From contig CAMATW010000008.1 of the NCBI GenBank assembly GCA_945861305.1, forward strand, positions 5,387-69,386: a DNA stretch of 64,000 bases, given 5' to 3'. Below are positions 1-10,717 of the stretch, one piece after another. The notes under the pieces were generated by a model that saw only the letters and a list, made by a program, of their open reading frames with translations, searched no databases and was not told the DNA's origin. Within the stretch, counting starts at the first letter, position 1. Every line of letters begins with the position of its first letter. The DNA is from Bordetella parapertussis. Lineage in GTDB: Bacteria > Pseudomonadota > Gammaproteobacteria > Burkholderiales > Burkholderiaceae_C. A program made the position numbers and the translations under genes.

Positions 1-743
1 CCGGGCGTGGAAGCGGCAATCACCATACGCCCAGGGATGACTCCAGGCACAAAGCCGATACGTGCGGCCTGCTGCTGCACATAACCCGGGCTCCAAGCGG
101 TTTTGCGAGAGGCAATAGTGAAACTGAGTTGGGCATCGTGCGAGGCTGCAAATTGGTCCAACTCTCGTGCATGGGCGATGGCCTCGCTCATGTCGGGTAG
201 CTCGGGGGTAACGCCAAACGCATCGGCATATGTCTGCGCTTTCACCACAAATTCGGAAAACTCAATGTCATTGAGTGGTCCTTGGCGGTTAGCCACCTGA
301 ATGCCCGCTTGGAAAGCGCTGTAAAAAAGACCGGCTTGAAGGTTTTGCCACTCACCAGTGTCAGCGTTCAAACCTTCAACGATAAAGAGTTTGCTGCCAA
401 CACGGCGAACTGGCGGCAAAGCGGCCAAAGCCGCCTCGCCAGAGACAGGCGCCTCCAGTTCCATGCCGGCCATCACATCGATCAAGGGGTCTAGCTGCCC
501 TCGTTGGTTGGCTTGGGGCAATTCATGCGTCATGTCAGAGAAGCCATCCAGCATGGCTTTGTCCAATGTGGCAGAAGCATCCAGTGGCATCTGGTTATTG
601 GTTAAGGCATCGAGTTCCTCTGGCGTAATGAGTGGTTCGGCCTGTTTAGGTTGGTTTTGGCGGGAGGTCCAAGCGTTATAGGCCACCAAGACCACCAAAA
701 CCACGCCACCCACAATGGCTAACCACATTTGCAGACTACTCAT
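1..743 (-). CDS. zipA: Cell division protein ZipA (3' end beyond window)
   Basis: ZipA is an inner-membrane anchor that tethers FtsZ at the division septum. The gene runs off the left edge, so about 247 residues are visible and the last residues are missing. The N-terminus has one membrane segment (about residues 6-22) followed by a charged linker. From about residue 120 the sequence matches the FtsZ-binding C-terminal domain of Burkholderiales ZipA, including ANRQGPLNDIEFSEF and the stretch AWSPGYVQQQAARIGF. The ATG overlaps the smc stop by 4 nt, so the two are probably co-transcribed. In related genomes ligA follows; it would lie outside this window. Identification rests on recognition of the C-terminal domain. 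Confidence 0.88.
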   Translation of the reverse strand, partial: MSSLQMWLAIVGGVVLVVLVAYNAWTSRQNQPKQAEPLITPEELDALTNNQMPLDASATLDKAMLDGFSDMTHELPQANQRGQLDPLIDVMAGMELEAPVSGEAALAALPPVRRVGSKLFIVEGLNADTGEWQNLQAGLFYSAFQAGIQVANRQGPLNDIEFSEFVVKAQTYADAFGVTPELPDMSEAIAHARELDQFAASHDAQLSFTIASRKTAWSPGYVQQQAARIGFVPGVIPGRMVIAASTP

Positions 744-3700
744 ACGTTTGCCGCAGGTTCAACCAAGTTCACAGCCGACTCCATGTCAACTGCAACAATA
801 CGCGAAACCCCCTGCTCTTGCATGGTCACGCCAATGAGTTGTTCGGCCATTTCCATCGCGATTTTGTTATGAGAAATATACAAAAACTGCGTTTCTCTGG
901 ACATTCGCGTGACAAGTTTGGCGTAACGGTCGGTATTGGCGTCATCCAAGGGCGCATCCACCTCGTCGAGCAAACAAAACGGCGCAGGGTTGAGTTGGAA
1001 AATCGCAAACACCAAGGCAATGGCTGTCAGCGCTTTTTCGCCACCCGACAGCAAATAGATGGTTTGGTTCTTCTTGCCAGGCGGCTGTGCCATGACTTGC
1101 ACGCCCGAATCTAAAATTTCATCGCCCGTGATGACCAGCTTGGCAGTTCCTCCACCGAACAATTCAGGGAACATAAGGCCAAAATGCTGGTTAACCGTCT
1201 CGAAGGTGTCGCCAAGCAGTTGACGCGTTTCCCCGTCGATTTTGCGTATGGCGTCTTCTAGCGTGGTGATGGCCTCGTTCAAGTCGGCAGATTGGGCATC
1301 AAGAAAGGTCTTGCGTTCGCGTGCTGTTCCCAACTCTTCCAAAGCAGCCAAGTTCACCGCACCCAAGGATTGCGTTTCACGTTGAAGTTGGTCAATCTGA
1401 TTGGACAAACCCGCCAACTTAACCGACGCTTGCTCGATGCTGGCAGCGACTGCCTCTAGGTCTGTTTGCGCGTCCTGCAATAACTGGTCGTACTGCTCAA
1501 ACCCCAGACGAGACGCTTGCGCCTTGAGTTGGATATCCACAATGCGTTGACGCAATGGGTCGAGTTGATGCTCGATCTTGAGTCTTTCTTCGTTGCTGGT
1601 ACGCAAACGGTTGGTCAAGTCATCGTATTCATTACGCTTGCTGGCCAACAAGGTTTCGCGCTCGAATTGCAGAGCCAAAGCGTCTTGCAAACCAGCACGG
1701 GCGGCGGTGTCGCTCAACAGATTAAGCTCTTCTTGTTGTCGACTTTGTTCGTTGGTTAAATTTTCAATTTGCTTGGCTGCTGTATCTTGGGTGCGCTGCA
1801 ACTCTTGCTTACGGGCTTGCAAGCTGCGAACTTGGAACTCTACCTCTTGGCACTGCTTGTCGGTTTGCTGAAGCGTTTCACGCAAGCTTTGAAATTCTTT
1901 TTGCTTGGCCAAAGACGCATCTTGCAATTGGGCATGGCGCTCTTGGGTTTGCGCCAACTGCAAGTCAAGCTCTTCAAATTTAGCGTGAGAGGCTTGCTGC
2001 TTTTGTTCAAGCGTGGAAGACAGGCTTTGCAATTCGGCAACCTCTGTTGCCAACTGGTCTTGACGCTCGCGTACCTGCTGGGCTTGTTGTTGCAAGCGCA
2101 GCACATCGACATTCAGCGCATAAACCTTGGCCTGCGCCTCGGAGGACTGTTGACGCAGTTGCGTTCTTTGGCTGGCCGCTTGAGTAGCGGAAGACTCGGC
2201 CCGTGCCAATTGTGATCGTGCTTCTTCAGCCATCAGAGATTGGGCGCGGATTTGTTTGTCCAAGTTTTCAATTTCTTGAGCGCGAGCAAGCAAACCAGCT
2301 TGTTCAGTGTCTTGGGCATAAAAATGCACGCTGTGTAAACCCACGGCATGGCCTTGCGGGATAAACAACTGCTCACCGGCTTGTAATTTGTCGCGCAAAG
2401 ACAGCGCAGTTTCCAAATTGGGGGCGGTGTAACAACCCGTTAACCATTCTGCAAGCAAACCTTTTAAAGCAACGTCGTCTACTTTCAACTGCTCTAGCAA
2501 GGGTGAAAGGACGCTTGATTTGGGTGAAGAAGCGCTGACGGCGGGACTGTAAAAACTCAGTTTTGCCAAAGGCACATCTGACGCAAAAGATTTGACGGTA
2601 TCGAGCTTGCTGACCTCTAGGGCGGCCAAGCGCTCACGCAAAGCGGCTTCAAAGGCTTGCTCCCAGCCTGGGGTTACGTGAACACGGTTCCACAGGGGTT
2701 TGAGGTTTTGCAAGCCATGCTTGGCCAACCAAGGCACCAAGCGCTCGTCGGTACGAAGTTTTTCTTGCAATGCAGTCAGCGCTTGATGACGTGCTTGCAA
2801 CTCCACCAATTTGGCCGATTGTTGGTTGCTGTTGTCTTGCGCGGTTTTGCGTTCTTCCTCTAAGCTTGGGGTTTGCGCTTCCAAGCTTTGCAGATCTTGC
2901 GACAACTGTTGGGCTAACGTTTGGGCTTGAAGCAACTGAGCTTCCAAGCGATCAACGTGGCTGTTGTCTGGTGCAGTCAGCGCATGTTGATCTAGCTGCA
3001 ATCGGTTTTGGCGCTGCTCGAGTTGGCTCATCTGGTCTTGCAAACCGCGTTGCTCTGCCGCTAAAACTTGAATTTGTTGCTGCACTTGTGTCACCAAGGC
3101 GGCTTGGTCTTGCGATACCTTCAAAGCATCGCGCCAATCTTTTTCGAACGCGGGTTGTTGTTGGGCCAAGGTCTGGCGCTGTTGGTGGGTGTTTTCAAGC
3201 AGCGTTTGGGACTGCGATTGCTCAATAGTCAAGGCTTGTGTTTGCTCAGTGGCTAGCACTGCCTGGGCAGACCATTGGGCCATTTGCGCTTGAATTTGTT
3301 GCAAACGCTCTTGTGCCCGTTGCCGCCCTTCCACCACAAAACGAATTTCAGCCTCCAAGCGTGCGACCTCTGCTTTCGCTTGGTACAACTGGCCTTGGGC
3401 TTGATTAACCTGCTCGCCCGAATCGTAGTGGGCTTGACGCAGCGTTTCAATCTGGCTTTCGGTATGCCGTAAATCAGCTGTCTTGGCTTCAAGGGCATTG
3501 CTGGCTTGCTCGGTTTGTTGCTTCAACTGGGCTTGGCTGACCTCGGCTTCTGAACGTTTCAAGAACCACAACTGGTGTTGCTTGAGGGTGGACTGACTTT
3601 GCAGGTCTTTGAAGCGCTGGGCCACCTCAGCTTGGCGTTCGAGTTTTTCCAAATTGGCATTGAGCTCGCGCAAAATATCTTCAACACGCGTGAGGTTTTC

Positions 3701-4264
3701 GCGGGTATCCCCAAGTCGGTTTTCGGTTTCGCGGCGCCGTTCTTTGTATTTGGAAACACCGGCAGCTTCTTCCAAAAATAAACGCAACTCTTCAGGCTTG
3801 GATTCGATGATGCGGCTGATGGTGCCTTGCCCAATGATGGCGTAAGCACGTGGTCCCAAACCCGTGCCAAGAAAAACATCTTGCACATCACGACGGCGCA
3901 CCGGTTGATTGTTGATGTAGTAGCTGCTGGTGCCATCGCGTGTCAGCACACGCTTGACGGCAATTTCAGCAAACTGGTTCCACTGCCCGCCTGCGCGGTG
4001 CGAGGCGTTGTCAAAAACCAGTTCAACACTGGCGCGGCTAGACGGTTTCCTGCTGGTGGTGCCATTGAAAATCACATCTTGCATGGACTCGCCACGCAAT
4101 TCGCTGGCACGGCTCTCGCCCAGCACCCAACGCACCGCGTCAATGATGTTGGATTTACCACAACCATTGGGACCTACCACCCCGACCAATTGGCCTGGTA
4201 ATAAGAAGTTAGTCGGATCAGCAAAAGACTTGAAACCGGAAAGCTTGATCGAATTAAGACGCAC
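740..4264 (-). CDS. smc: Chromosome segregation protein SMC
   Basis: SMC is the ring-forming ATPase of bacterial condensin; it organises and helps segregate the chromosome. The 1174-residue length is normal. Walker A (GPNGCGKSN) is at residues 31-39. Long heptad-rich arms flank a hinge-like globular part around residues 500-650. The C-terminal head has the signature LSGGEKALTA near residue 1072 and Walker B (CLLDEVDAPLDD) near 1095, with the switch histidine in YISHNK. The arms are very Gln/Ala-rich. It is followed by zipA with a 4-nt overlap. The scpA/scpB partners are not in the window. Confidence 0.97.
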   Translation of the reverse strand: MRLNSIKLSGFKSFADPTNFLLPGQLVGVVGPNGCGKSNIIDAVRWVLGESRASELRGESMQDVIFNGTTSRKPSSRASVELVFDNASHRAGGQWNQFAEIAVKRVLTRDGTSSYYINNQPVRRRDVQDVFLGTGLGPRAYAIIGQGTISRIIESKPEELRLFLEEAAGVSKYKERRRETENRLGDTRENLTRVEDILRELNANLEKLERQAEVAQRFKDLQSQSTLKQHQLWFLKRSEAEVSQAQLKQQTEQASNALEAKTADLRHTESQIETLRQAHYDSGEQVNQAQGQLYQAKAEVARLEAEIRFVVEGRQRAQERLQQIQAQMAQWSAQAVLATEQTQALTIEQSQSQTLLENTHQQRQTLAQQQPAFEKDWRDALKVSQDQAALVTQVQQQIQVLAAEQRGLQDQMSQLEQRQNRLQLDQHALTAPDNSHVDRLEAQLLQAQTLAQQLSQDLQSLEAQTPSLEEERKTAQDNSNQQSAKLVELQARHQALTALQEKLRTDERLVPWLAKHGLQNLKPLWNRVHVTPGWEQAFEAALRERLAALEVSKLDTVKSFASDVPLAKLSFYSPAVSASSPKSSVLSPLLEQLKVDDVALKGLLAEWLTGCYTAPNLETALSLRDKLQAGEQLFIPQGHAVGLHSVHFYAQDTEQAGLLARAQEIENLDKQIRAQSLMAEEARSQLARAESSATQAASQRTQLRQQSSEAQAKVYALNVDVLRLQQQAQQVRERQDQLATEVAELQSLSSTLEQKQQASHAKFEELDLQLAQTQERHAQLQDASLAKQKEFQSLRETLQQTDKQCQEVEFQVRSLQARKQELQRTQDTAAKQIENLTNEQSRQQEELNLLSDTAARAGLQDALALQFERETLLASKRNEYDDLTNRLRTSNEERLKIEHQLDPLRQRIVDIQLKAQASRLGFEQYDQLLQDAQTDLEAVAASIEQASVKLAGLSNQIDQLQRETQSLGAVNLAALEELGTARERKTFLDAQSADLNEAITTLEDAIRKIDGETRQLLGDTFETVNQHFGLMFPELFGGGTAKLVITGDEILDSGVQVMAQPPGKKNQTIYLLSGGEKALTAIALVFAIFQLNPAPFCLLDEVDAPLDDANTDRYAKLVTRMSRETQFLYISHNKIAMEMAEQLIGVTMQEQGVSRIVAVDMESAVNLVEPAANV

Positions 4265-4305
4265 CTAAAACCCTTTGAAAAGGTTGAATCATTGAGGAAT
4301 AAAAA

Positions 4306-4662
4306 TCAGGTAGCAGGCTTCAAATCTTTTTCAATCCATTGACCCACTTCAGCCAAAAGGTTTTGCAAGGGGGGAATGGCTTTGGCGATGTCGACGGCGA
4401 GGTCGGCCAACTGCTTGGCTCGGCTCATGGCTTCGAGTTGAATCATTTGCTGGCTGAGTTCGGGGCCACACAAAAAGGTGACATAGCCTTTGAGTGAGTG
4501 CAGCAAGCGCTGAACCGGCTCGGTGTCTTGACTGGCCAAGGCGGCATTCAAGGAAACCAGATCTTTTTCCAAGCTCTCTTGAAAGGTTTGCGCCAAATTC
4601 AGCATCTGCGCTTGGTCCATGGCGAATTCGTGGGCTTTGCTGGGGTCGAGGAAGCTGTACAT
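4306..4662 (-). CDS. Stand-alone Hpt (histidine phosphotransfer) domain protein
   Basis: A 118-residue, all-helical protein with the Hpt motif HSLKGYV; the phospho-accepting histidine would be His55. Hpt proteins relay phosphoryl groups between the receiver domain of a hybrid kinase and a response regulator. There is no signal peptide or membrane segment, so it should be cytosolic. It lies 41 bp upstream of smc on the same strand and is divergent from dapC, whose start is only 20 bp away. No kinase or response regulator is encoded nearby, so its partners cannot be named. The fold assignment is fairly safe; the pathway is unknown. Confidence 0.75.
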   Translation of the reverse strand: MYSFLDPSKAHEFAMDQAQMLNLAQTFQESLEKDLVSLNAALASQDTEPVQRLLHSLKGYVTFLCGPELSQQMIQLEAMSRAKQLADLAVDIAKAIPPLQNLLAEVGQWIEKDLKPAT

Positions 4663-4682
4663 AGACCCCGATAATATCAGCC

Positions 4683-5885
4683 ATGAACCCCCATCTTTCC
4701 CAGTTGCAGCCCTACCCGTTTGAACGTTTACGCCATTTGTTTACAGGTGTCAGCCCCAAACCAAACTTAACCGCTATCAGCCTAGGCATTGGCGAACCGC
4801 GCCACCCTGCACCGGCCTTGGTTTTGCAGGCTTTATCGACAAATATGGAGGCTTTGTCAGGGTATCCCGCGACAGCCGGTGGCTTGGATTTGCGTCAAGC
4901 TTGCAGCAACTGGCTCCAACGCCGCTACCAAGTCAGCGCAGACCCTGCCAAGCAAGTGCTGCCGGTGAATGGATCTCGCGAAGCCTTGTTTGCATTTGCG
5001 CAAACGGTGTTAAGTGGTCAAGCCGATGCATGGGTGGTCTGTCCCAACCCTTTCTATCAAATTTATGAAGGCGCGGCTTTGCTGGCAGGCGCACAAGCCT
5101 TTTTTGTGGCCAGCCGAGCAGAAAATAATTTTGCAGTGGACTGGGACAGCGTTCCTGAAGCTGTGTGGGCCAAAACACAGCTGGTGTTTGTCTGCTCGCC
5201 AGGCAACCCTACCGGCGCAGTGATGCCCTTGGCTGAGTGGCAAAAACTGTTTGCGCTCTCTGACAAATACGGCTTTGTGCTGGCCAGCGATGAGTGTTAC
5301 AGCGAAATTTATTTTGGCGATAAGCCGCCACTTGGTGGCCTAGAAGCCGCGATGCTGTCGGGGCGCACAGATTTTCGCAATTTGGTCAGCTTCACCAGCC
5401 TGTCCAAGCGCAGCAATGTACCGGGCATGCGCAGTGGCTTTGTGGCGGGCGACCCCAAGCTGATAGAGGCTTTTTTGCGCTACCGCACCTACCACGGCAG
5501 CGCCATGGGCGGCATGGTGCAAGCAGCCAGCATCGCGGCTTGGAATGACGAAGTGCATGTTGAAGAAAACCGTGCGCTATACCGAGAAAAATTCGCCCAA
5601 ATCACCCCTCTTTTGTCTCAGGTGCTGGATGTCGCTTTGCCTGATGCGGGTTTTTACCTTTGGGCAGGCGTCCCGGGTGGTGACGATGAGGCTTTTGCGG
5701 TTGAATTGCTGGCTCAATACAATGTCACTGTGTTGCCAGGTCGTTATTTGGCGCGAGAAGTCAATGGCGTCAACCCAGGCCAAGGCCGAATTCGCATGGC
5801 ATTGGTCGCACAACCTCAGGAATGTCTTGAGGCAGCACAACGTATCGTTCAATTTGTTCAAACCCACTACCCACCATCCACATGA
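4683..5885 (+). CDS. dapC: Succinyldiaminopimelate transaminase DapC
   Basis: A 400-residue fold-type I PLP aminotransferase. It should convert N-succinyl-2-amino-6-oxopimelate to N-succinyl-LL-diaminopimelate in the succinylase route to lysine and peptidoglycan. Visible motifs are SPGNPTG (172-178), the PLP-contacting DECY (203-206) and the Schiff-base lysine Lys242 in [12 protein letters not shown]. The specific name rests on context: it overlaps dapD by 4 nt and is followed by dapE, the next pathway steps. The sequence alone would only say class I/II aminotransferase. Confidence 0.92.
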   Translation: MNPHLSQLQPYPFERLRHLFTGVSPKPNLTAISLGIGEPRHPAPALVLQALSTNMEALSGYPATAGGLDLRQACSNWLQRRYQVSADPAKQVLPVNGSREALFAFAQTVLSGQADAWVVCPNPFYQIYEGAALLAGAQAFFVASRAENNFAVDWDSVPEAVWAKTQLVFVCSPGNPTGAVMPLAEWQKLFALSDKYGFVLASDECYSEIYFGDKPPLGGLEAAMLSGRTDFRNLVSFTSLSKRSNVPGMRSGFVAGDPKLIEAFLRYRTYHGSAMGGMVQAASIAAWNDEVHVEENRALYREKFAQITPLLSQVLDVALPDAGFYLWAGVPGGDDEAFAVELLAQYNVTVLPGRYLAREVNGVNPGQGRIRMALVAQPQECLEAAQRIVQFVQTHYPPST

Positions 5886-6706
5886 GCCAACAACTGCAAA
5901 CCATTATTGATACTGCTTGGGAAAACCGTACCCAATACAGCCCCTCTTCTGCCCCCAAAGAATTGAGCGACGCTGTCGGGCATGTGATCGCCGAACTCAA
6001 CTCAGGCCGCTTGCGCGTGGCCACCCGTGAGGCTGTGGGTCAATGGACCACCCACCAGTGGATCAAAAAAGCGGTTCTGCTGTCATTTCGCTTGAAAGAC
6101 AACGCCGTGGTCAAGGCAGGTGACTTGGGCTTTTATGACAAAGTTCAAACCAAGTTCTCCAACATGGACGAAGCCCAAATGAAAGCCAGCGGTGTGCGTG
6201 TGGTGCCGCCTGCTGTGGCGCGTCGTGGCAGCTACATTGCCAAAGGCGCCATCCTGATGCCCAGCTACGTCAATATAGGTGCCTATGTGGACGAAAACAC
6301 CATGGTCGACACTTGGGCCACTGTGGGCTCTTGCGCTCAGATTGGCAAGAACGTACACCTCTCAGGAGGCGTCGGCATTGGTGGTGTTTTAGAACCTGTG
6401 CAAGCCAATCCCACCATCATTGAAGACAACTGCTTCATTGGCGCACGTTCTGAGGTGGTTGAAGGCGTCATCATCGAAGAAAACTCGGTCATTTCCATGG
6501 GCGTGTATATCGGGCAAAGCACCAAAATTTACGACCGTGCCACAGGCGAAGTGACTTATGGACGGGTACCTGCTGGGTCAGTCGTGGTATCGGGCAACCT
6601 GCCTAGTGCAGACGGCAAATACAGCCTTTACTGCGCCGTCATTGTCAAACGCGTGGACGCACAAACCCGCGCCAAAACCAGCTTGAACGATTTACTTCGA
6701 GACTAA
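5882..6706 (+). CDS. dapD: Tetrahydrodipicolinate N-succinyltransferase DapD
   Basis: A 274-residue trimeric left-handed beta-helix acyltransferase that transfers succinate from succinyl-CoA to tetrahydrodipicolinate. An N-terminal helical domain (1-100) precedes hexapeptide repeats (about 105-230), including [17 protein letters not shown] and [12 protein letters not shown], which are highly characteristic of DapD. The length is typical. The ATG overlaps the dapC stop by 4 nt and dapE starts one base after its stop, giving a tightly coupled dapCDE unit. Confidence 0.97.
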   Translation: MSQQLQTIIDTAWENRTQYSPSSAPKELSDAVGHVIAELNSGRLRVATREAVGQWTTHQWIKKAVLLSFRLKDNAVVKAGDLGFYDKVQTKFSNMDEAQMKASGVRVVPPAVARRGSYIAKGAILMPSYVNIGAYVDENTMVDTWATVGSCAQIGKNVHLSGGVGIGGVLEPVQANPTIIEDNCFIGARSEVVEGVIIEENSVISMGVYIGQSTKIYDRATGEVTYGRVPAGSVVVSGNLPSADGKYSLYCAVIVKRVDAQTRAKTSLNDLLRD

Positions 6707-6707
6707 A

Positions 6708-7865
6708 ATGTCTGCCACCCTTGAGTTGACTGAGCAACTGATTGCTCGCCCCTCTGTCACCCCCGATGATGCGGGGTGCTTAGAAGTTTTGGGCGAGCGT
6801 TTGAACGCTTGCAATTTTGAATCAGAGCGTTTGAACTTTGGTCCAGACAACTTCAGGGTAAGCAATCTGTGGGCGATCAAGCGTTGTTCACCTCAAGGGC
6901 CCACCTTGGTGTTTGCAGGTCACACCGATGTGGTTCCTACGGGTCCCTTAGACAAATGGACCACAGACCCTTTCACCCCAAGCCACAGGGATGGCAAGTT
7001 ATTTGGGCGTGGTGCCAGTGATATGAAAACCTCTTTGGCTGCCATGGTGGTTGCGACCGAAGAGTTTTTAAGACAAGAGGCACAACCTCGCTTTTCCATC
7101 GCTTTCTTGCTGACCAGCGATGAAGAAGGTCCCTCGGTGGATGGCACAGTGAAAGTGGTGGAGTGGCTCAAGGCACGAGATGAAAAAATCGATTGGTGCA
7201 TTGTGGGTGAGCCCACGGCAGTCCATCGCATCGGGGACATGGTGAAAAACGGTCGCCGCGGCACACTGAGTGGAAAACTCACCATCAAAGGCGTGCAAGG
7301 TCATATTGCCTATCCGCAACTGGCCAGCAACCCCATCCATTTGTTCGCACCTGCCTTGGCCGAGTTAGCAGCCATCAGTTGGGACAAGGGCAATGATTTT
7401 TTTCAGCCCACCAGCTGGCAAGTCAGCAATATCCACGCGGGTACGGGTGCCAACAATGTCATCCCTGGCGAATTGGTGGTTGATTTCAATTTTCGATTTA
7501 GCACCGAATCGACTGCCGACGAATTGAAGCAAGGCGTAGAAGCCGTGTTACATAAATACCAGCTGGATTTCAACTTGAAATGGACATTGGGCGGGCTGCC
7601 TTTCCTCACTACCCCCGGCGATTTGCTGGTCGTGGTTCAAGAGGCCATTCAAGCTGAAACCGGCATTGATACCGAACTGTCCACAACGGGTGGTACCAGC
7701 GATGCACGTTTCATTGCGCAAATATGCCCACAAGTCATCGAGCTAGGCCCCCCCAACGACAGCATCCACAAAATTGACGAGCATGTCCGCGTGAGCGATA
7801 TAGACGCATTGAAAAATATTTATCTGCGAATTTTGCAAGGCTTGCAGCGCCACACCAGCGCATGA
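6708..7865 (+). CDS. dapE: Succinyl-diaminopimelate desuccinylase DapE
   Basis: An M20-family di-zinc hydrolase of 385 residues that removes succinate from N-succinyl-LL-DAP. Metal and catalytic residues are visible: His72 and Asp74 in [10 protein letters not shown], the bridging Asp105 in GRGASDMK and the Glu pair in TSDEEGPS (139-140). A C-terminal histidine lies in the segment [13 protein letters not shown]. It follows dapD with one base between the genes and overlaps prmB by 4 nt. The length is typical and nothing is missing. Confidence 0.97.
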   Translation: MSATLELTEQLIARPSVTPDDAGCLEVLGERLNACNFESERLNFGPDNFRVSNLWAIKRCSPQGPTLVFAGHTDVVPTGPLDKWTTDPFTPSHRDGKLFGRGASDMKTSLAAMVVATEEFLRQEAQPRFSIAFLLTSDEEGPSVDGTVKVVEWLKARDEKIDWCIVGEPTAVHRIGDMVKNGRRGTLSGKLTIKGVQGHIAYPQLASNPIHLFAPALAELAAISWDKGNDFFQPTSWQVSNIHAGTGANNVIPGELVVDFNFRFSTESTADELKQGVEAVLHKYQLDFNLKWTLGGLPFLTTPGDLLVVVQEAIQAETGIDTELSTTGGTSDARFIAQICPQVIELGPPNDSIHKIDEHVRVSDIDALKNIYLRILQGLQRHTSA

Positions 7866-8725
7866 CAACTTCTGAATTGATTGAAAACTGCGCCAAGGCC
7901 TTGACAGATGCACAGGTCAGTTTTGGACAAGGCACTTTGCAAGCCGCAGATGAAGCCGCTTGGTTGGTCCTGTGGAAGTTAGGCATGCCTTTGGATGTAG
8001 ATACCCAAACGCTGCTTGATGACCTGCCAGAGGCTTCTGTTGAAGCCGTTCTCGGTTTATTGACCCAGCGCATTCAATCCCGCAAACCCTTGGCCTATTT
8101 GACCCAAGAAGCATGGCTGCAAGGCGTGTCTTTCTATGTAGATGAGCGTTGCTTGATACCGCGCAGCTTTATTGCTGAAGTATTGGCTGACGGCAGCATT
8201 GACCCATGGCTAAACCCTCAAGCAAGTACAGCTCTTGATTTATGCACAGGGGGCGCCAGTCTGGCAGTGTTGGTCGCCCTTGCCTACCCACAACTCGACG
8301 TTCAGGCTTTGGATATCTCTGCAGATGCTTTGGCGGTCGCCGCCATCAATATGCAAAGACATGGACTGCAAGAACGTGTACATCTTGTTGCGTCGGATGG
8401 TTTGACAAATGCGAAAGGTACGTTCGATCTGATTGTCTGCAACCCTCCCTATGTCAACACCCAAAGCATGGCCTTGCTGCCCCTTGAGTTTCAAGCAGAA
8501 CCCTCCTTGGCCTTGGCTGGCGGATCAGATGGCATGGACTTTATTCGCCAGTTACTTAAAGAAGTCCCTTCTTTTTTGAAAGAAGAGGGCATCTTGGTAC
8601 TGGAAATTGGTCATGAGTATGAACATTTCATTGACGCATTTCCGACTCTTGAATTCACAGGCCTGTCCACCAGTACAGGCGATACACAGGTACTGCTGAT
8701 CACGCAATCGGCTTTGTTGGCATGA
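7862..8725 (+). CDS. prmB: Ribosomal protein L3 N5-glutamine methyltransferase PrmB
   Basis: A 287-residue SAM-dependent methyltransferase of the HemK/PrmB type, which methylates a glutamine of ribosomal protein L3. The Rossmann motif I is [11 protein letters not shown] (126-136) and the catalytic NPPY is at 194-197. An N-terminal helical domain fits PrmB. The alternative PrmC (release-factor methylase) is less likely, because Comamonadaceae usually carry prmB in this place behind dapE. It overlaps both dapE and the following ABC-F gene by 4 nt. Confidence 0.88.
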   Translation: MTTSELIENCAKALTDAQVSFGQGTLQAADEAAWLVLWKLGMPLDVDTQTLLDDLPEASVEAVLGLLTQRIQSRKPLAYLTQEAWLQGVSFYVDERCLIPRSFIAEVLADGSIDPWLNPQASTALDLCTGGASLAVLVALAYPQLDVQALDISADALAVAAINMQRHGLQERVHLVASDGLTNAKGTFDLIVCNPPYVNTQSMALLPLEFQAEPSLALAGGSDGMDFIRQLLKEVPSFLKEEGILVLEIGHEYEHFIDAFPTLEFTGLSTSTGDTQVLLITQSALLA

Positions 8726-10656
8726 TCACTCTTAAAAATATCAGCTTGCGCCGCGGCGCAAAAATTCTGCTTGACCAAACCTCCGTCGTTTTAAACCCTG
8801 GGGAAAAAGTCGGCTTGGTGGGCAGAAATGGGGCAGGTAAATCGTCCTTGTTTGCCTTGCTTAACAAAACTTTGACCGAAGACTCTGGCGAGTTTGATAT
8901 TCCCAGCCAGTGGCGCATGGGCCAAGTGGCCCAAGACATGCCTGAGACCGATGCCAGCGCCACCGATTTTGTGATTGAAGGCGACACCGAGTTGGTGACC
9001 GCTCGGGCAGAGGTGACGGCAGCAGAAGCCACGGATGACGGTGAACGCATGGCCAACGCATACATGGCCTTGCATGATGCAGGGGAACACGATGCGGCAT
9101 CCCGTGCACAGGCCTTGATACAAGGTTTGGGCTTCAAAACTTCTGAGTTGAACAATCCAGTCAACAGTTTTTCAGGTGGATGGCGTATGCGCTTGCAGCT
9201 GGCCCGTGCCTTGATGTGCCCCACCGAGTTGCTGCTGCTGGACGAACCGACCAACCATTTGGATTTGGATGCTTTGGTTTGGCTTGAAGCTTGGTTGAAG
9301 CGCTATGAAGGCACCTTGTTGGTGATCAGCCATGACCGGGAGTTCCTAGATGCAGTGACCAATGTCACCTTGCACATAGATGCGGGAAAACTGGTGCGCT
9401 ACGGCGGCAATTACAGCAAGTTTGAGGACATGCGTGCTGAGCAAATGACCTTGCAACAAAATGCTTTTTCCAAGCAGCAAGACAAGATTGCACACTTGCA
9501 AAAATTCATTGCCAGGTTTAAAGCCAAAGCCAGCAAAGCAAAGCAAGCGCAGAGTCGCGTCAAGGCTTTGGATCGAATGGAAAAAATCGCGCCGCTTTTA
9601 TCTGAAGCAGATTTTCAATTTGAATTCAAAGAGCCTGCTAATCTCCCCAATCCCATGCTGTCAATGCAGCATGTCGACTTTGGTTACCCAGCGGTTAACG
9701 ATGCAGCCCTTGGTACTTTGCCAACAGTGATCGTTCGTGATGTCAGCAAATCCGTGTTGGCTGGACAGCGTATTGGTATTTTGGGTGCCAACGGTCAAGG
9801 TAAATCCACTGTGGTGAAAACCATTGCACGAGATCTAGCCGCCATCAACGGTGAGATAACCGAAGGTAAAGGCTTGAATATTGGCTACTTTGCCCAACAA
9901 GAGTTGGATGTTCTGAGACCTGCAGACAACCCCCTTGACCACATGATTGCCCTGGCCAAAAAAGTGGCCGCCGAGGGCAAGCTTGCCGGACAGGCTTCGC
10001 GTGAACAAGACTTGCGCAGCTTTTTAGGCCAGTTCAACTTCGGTGGTGACATGGTCAAGCAAAGTGTGGGCAGCATGAGTGGGGGTGAAAAAGCCCGCTT
10101 GGTGCTTTGCATGATGGTGTGGCAACGACCCAATTTGCTGCTGCTGGATGAGCCTACCAACCACCTTGATTTGGCCACCCGCGAGGCGCTTTCCATGGCG
10201 CTGAATGAATTTGAAGGCACCGTCATGTTGGTCAGTCACGACCGCGCCCTGCTTCGCGCTGTATGCGATGAGTTTTGGTTGGTCTCCAAAGGCGGCATCG
10301 CGCCATTTGATGGTGACTTGGATGACTACCAACAGTTCTTGCTAGACGAAGCTAAACGAATGAAAGCTTTGGCACAGGCTGAACAGGCTAGACTCCAACA
10401 AAAAACTGTTGCTGCTGCTGCAAAACCTTCACCGACCAAAACACCTACGCAAGGGTCACACAAAAAACAGCAACACCTTGAGTCAGACATGCAAACCTTA
10501 GAGCAAGAAAAAGAACAGCTCACGCAAGCCATGTCTTTGACCACCGTACCCACGGAGTTAGCCAAGTTGGGAAGTCAATTAAAAAACACAGAAGACCAAC
10601 TGTCACAACTCGAAGCGCTATGGCTAGATTTGCTTGAACAGTCTGAAAAAGCTTGA
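8722..10656 (+). CDS. ABC-F family ATPase (YheS-like)
   Basis: A 644-residue protein with two ABC ATPase cassettes and no membrane segments, which defines the ABC-F family of ribosome-acting factors. Walker A motifs are GRNGAGKSS (about 34-42) and GANGQGKST (about 355). Signatures are FSGGW and MSGGEKARL, each followed by LLLLDEPTNHLDL. The linker between cassettes (about 245-290) is basic and helical, and a coiled-coil tail ends the protein. The length and layout match E. coli YheS better than Uup. It is the last gene of the dap operon; a hairpin follows at 10676-10698. Confidence 0.9.
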   Translation: MITLKNISLRRGAKILLDQTSVVLNPGEKVGLVGRNGAGKSSLFALLNKTLTEDSGEFDIPSQWRMGQVAQDMPETDASATDFVIEGDTELVTARAEVTAAEATDDGERMANAYMALHDAGEHDAASRAQALIQGLGFKTSELNNPVNSFSGGWRMRLQLARALMCPTELLLLDEPTNHLDLDALVWLEAWLKRYEGTLLVISHDREFLDAVTNVTLHIDAGKLVRYGGNYSKFEDMRAEQMTLQQNAFSKQQDKIAHLQKFIARFKAKASKAKQAQSRVKALDRMEKIAPLLSEADFQFEFKEPANLPNPMLSMQHVDFGYPAVNDAALGTLPTVIVRDVSKSVLAGQRIGILGANGQGKSTVVKTIARDLAAINGEITEGKGLNIGYFAQQELDVLRPADNPLDHMIALAKKVAAEGKLAGQASREQDLRSFLGQFNFGGDMVKQSVGSMSGGEKARLVLCMMVWQRPNLLLLDEPTNHLDLATREALSMALNEFEGTVMLVSHDRALLRAVCDEFWLVSKGGIAPFDGDLDDYQQFLLDEAKRMKALAQAEQARLQQKTVAAAAKPSPTKTPTQGSHKKQQHLESDMQTLEQEKEQLTQAMSLTTVPTELAKLGSQLKNTEDQLSQLEALWLDLLEQSEKA

Positions 10657-10671
10657 AAAAGATGCACAAAT

Positions 10672-10698
10672 AAAAAAAGCCAGTGGATAACTGGCTTT
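10672..10698 (-). terminator. Rho-independent terminator of tRNA-Lys (possibly bidirectional)
   Basis: A perfect 9-bp stem (AAAGCCAGT / ACTGGCTTT) with a 5-nt loop is followed, on the minus strand, by a run of seven T. It lies 19 bp downstream of tRNA-Lys. On the plus strand the same hairpin sits 19 bp after the ABC-F stop but is followed by only a short T-containing tract, so termination of the dap operon there would be weaker. Confidence 0.8.
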
Positions 10699-10717
10699 AG
10701 TTTGTACCGAATATGGT

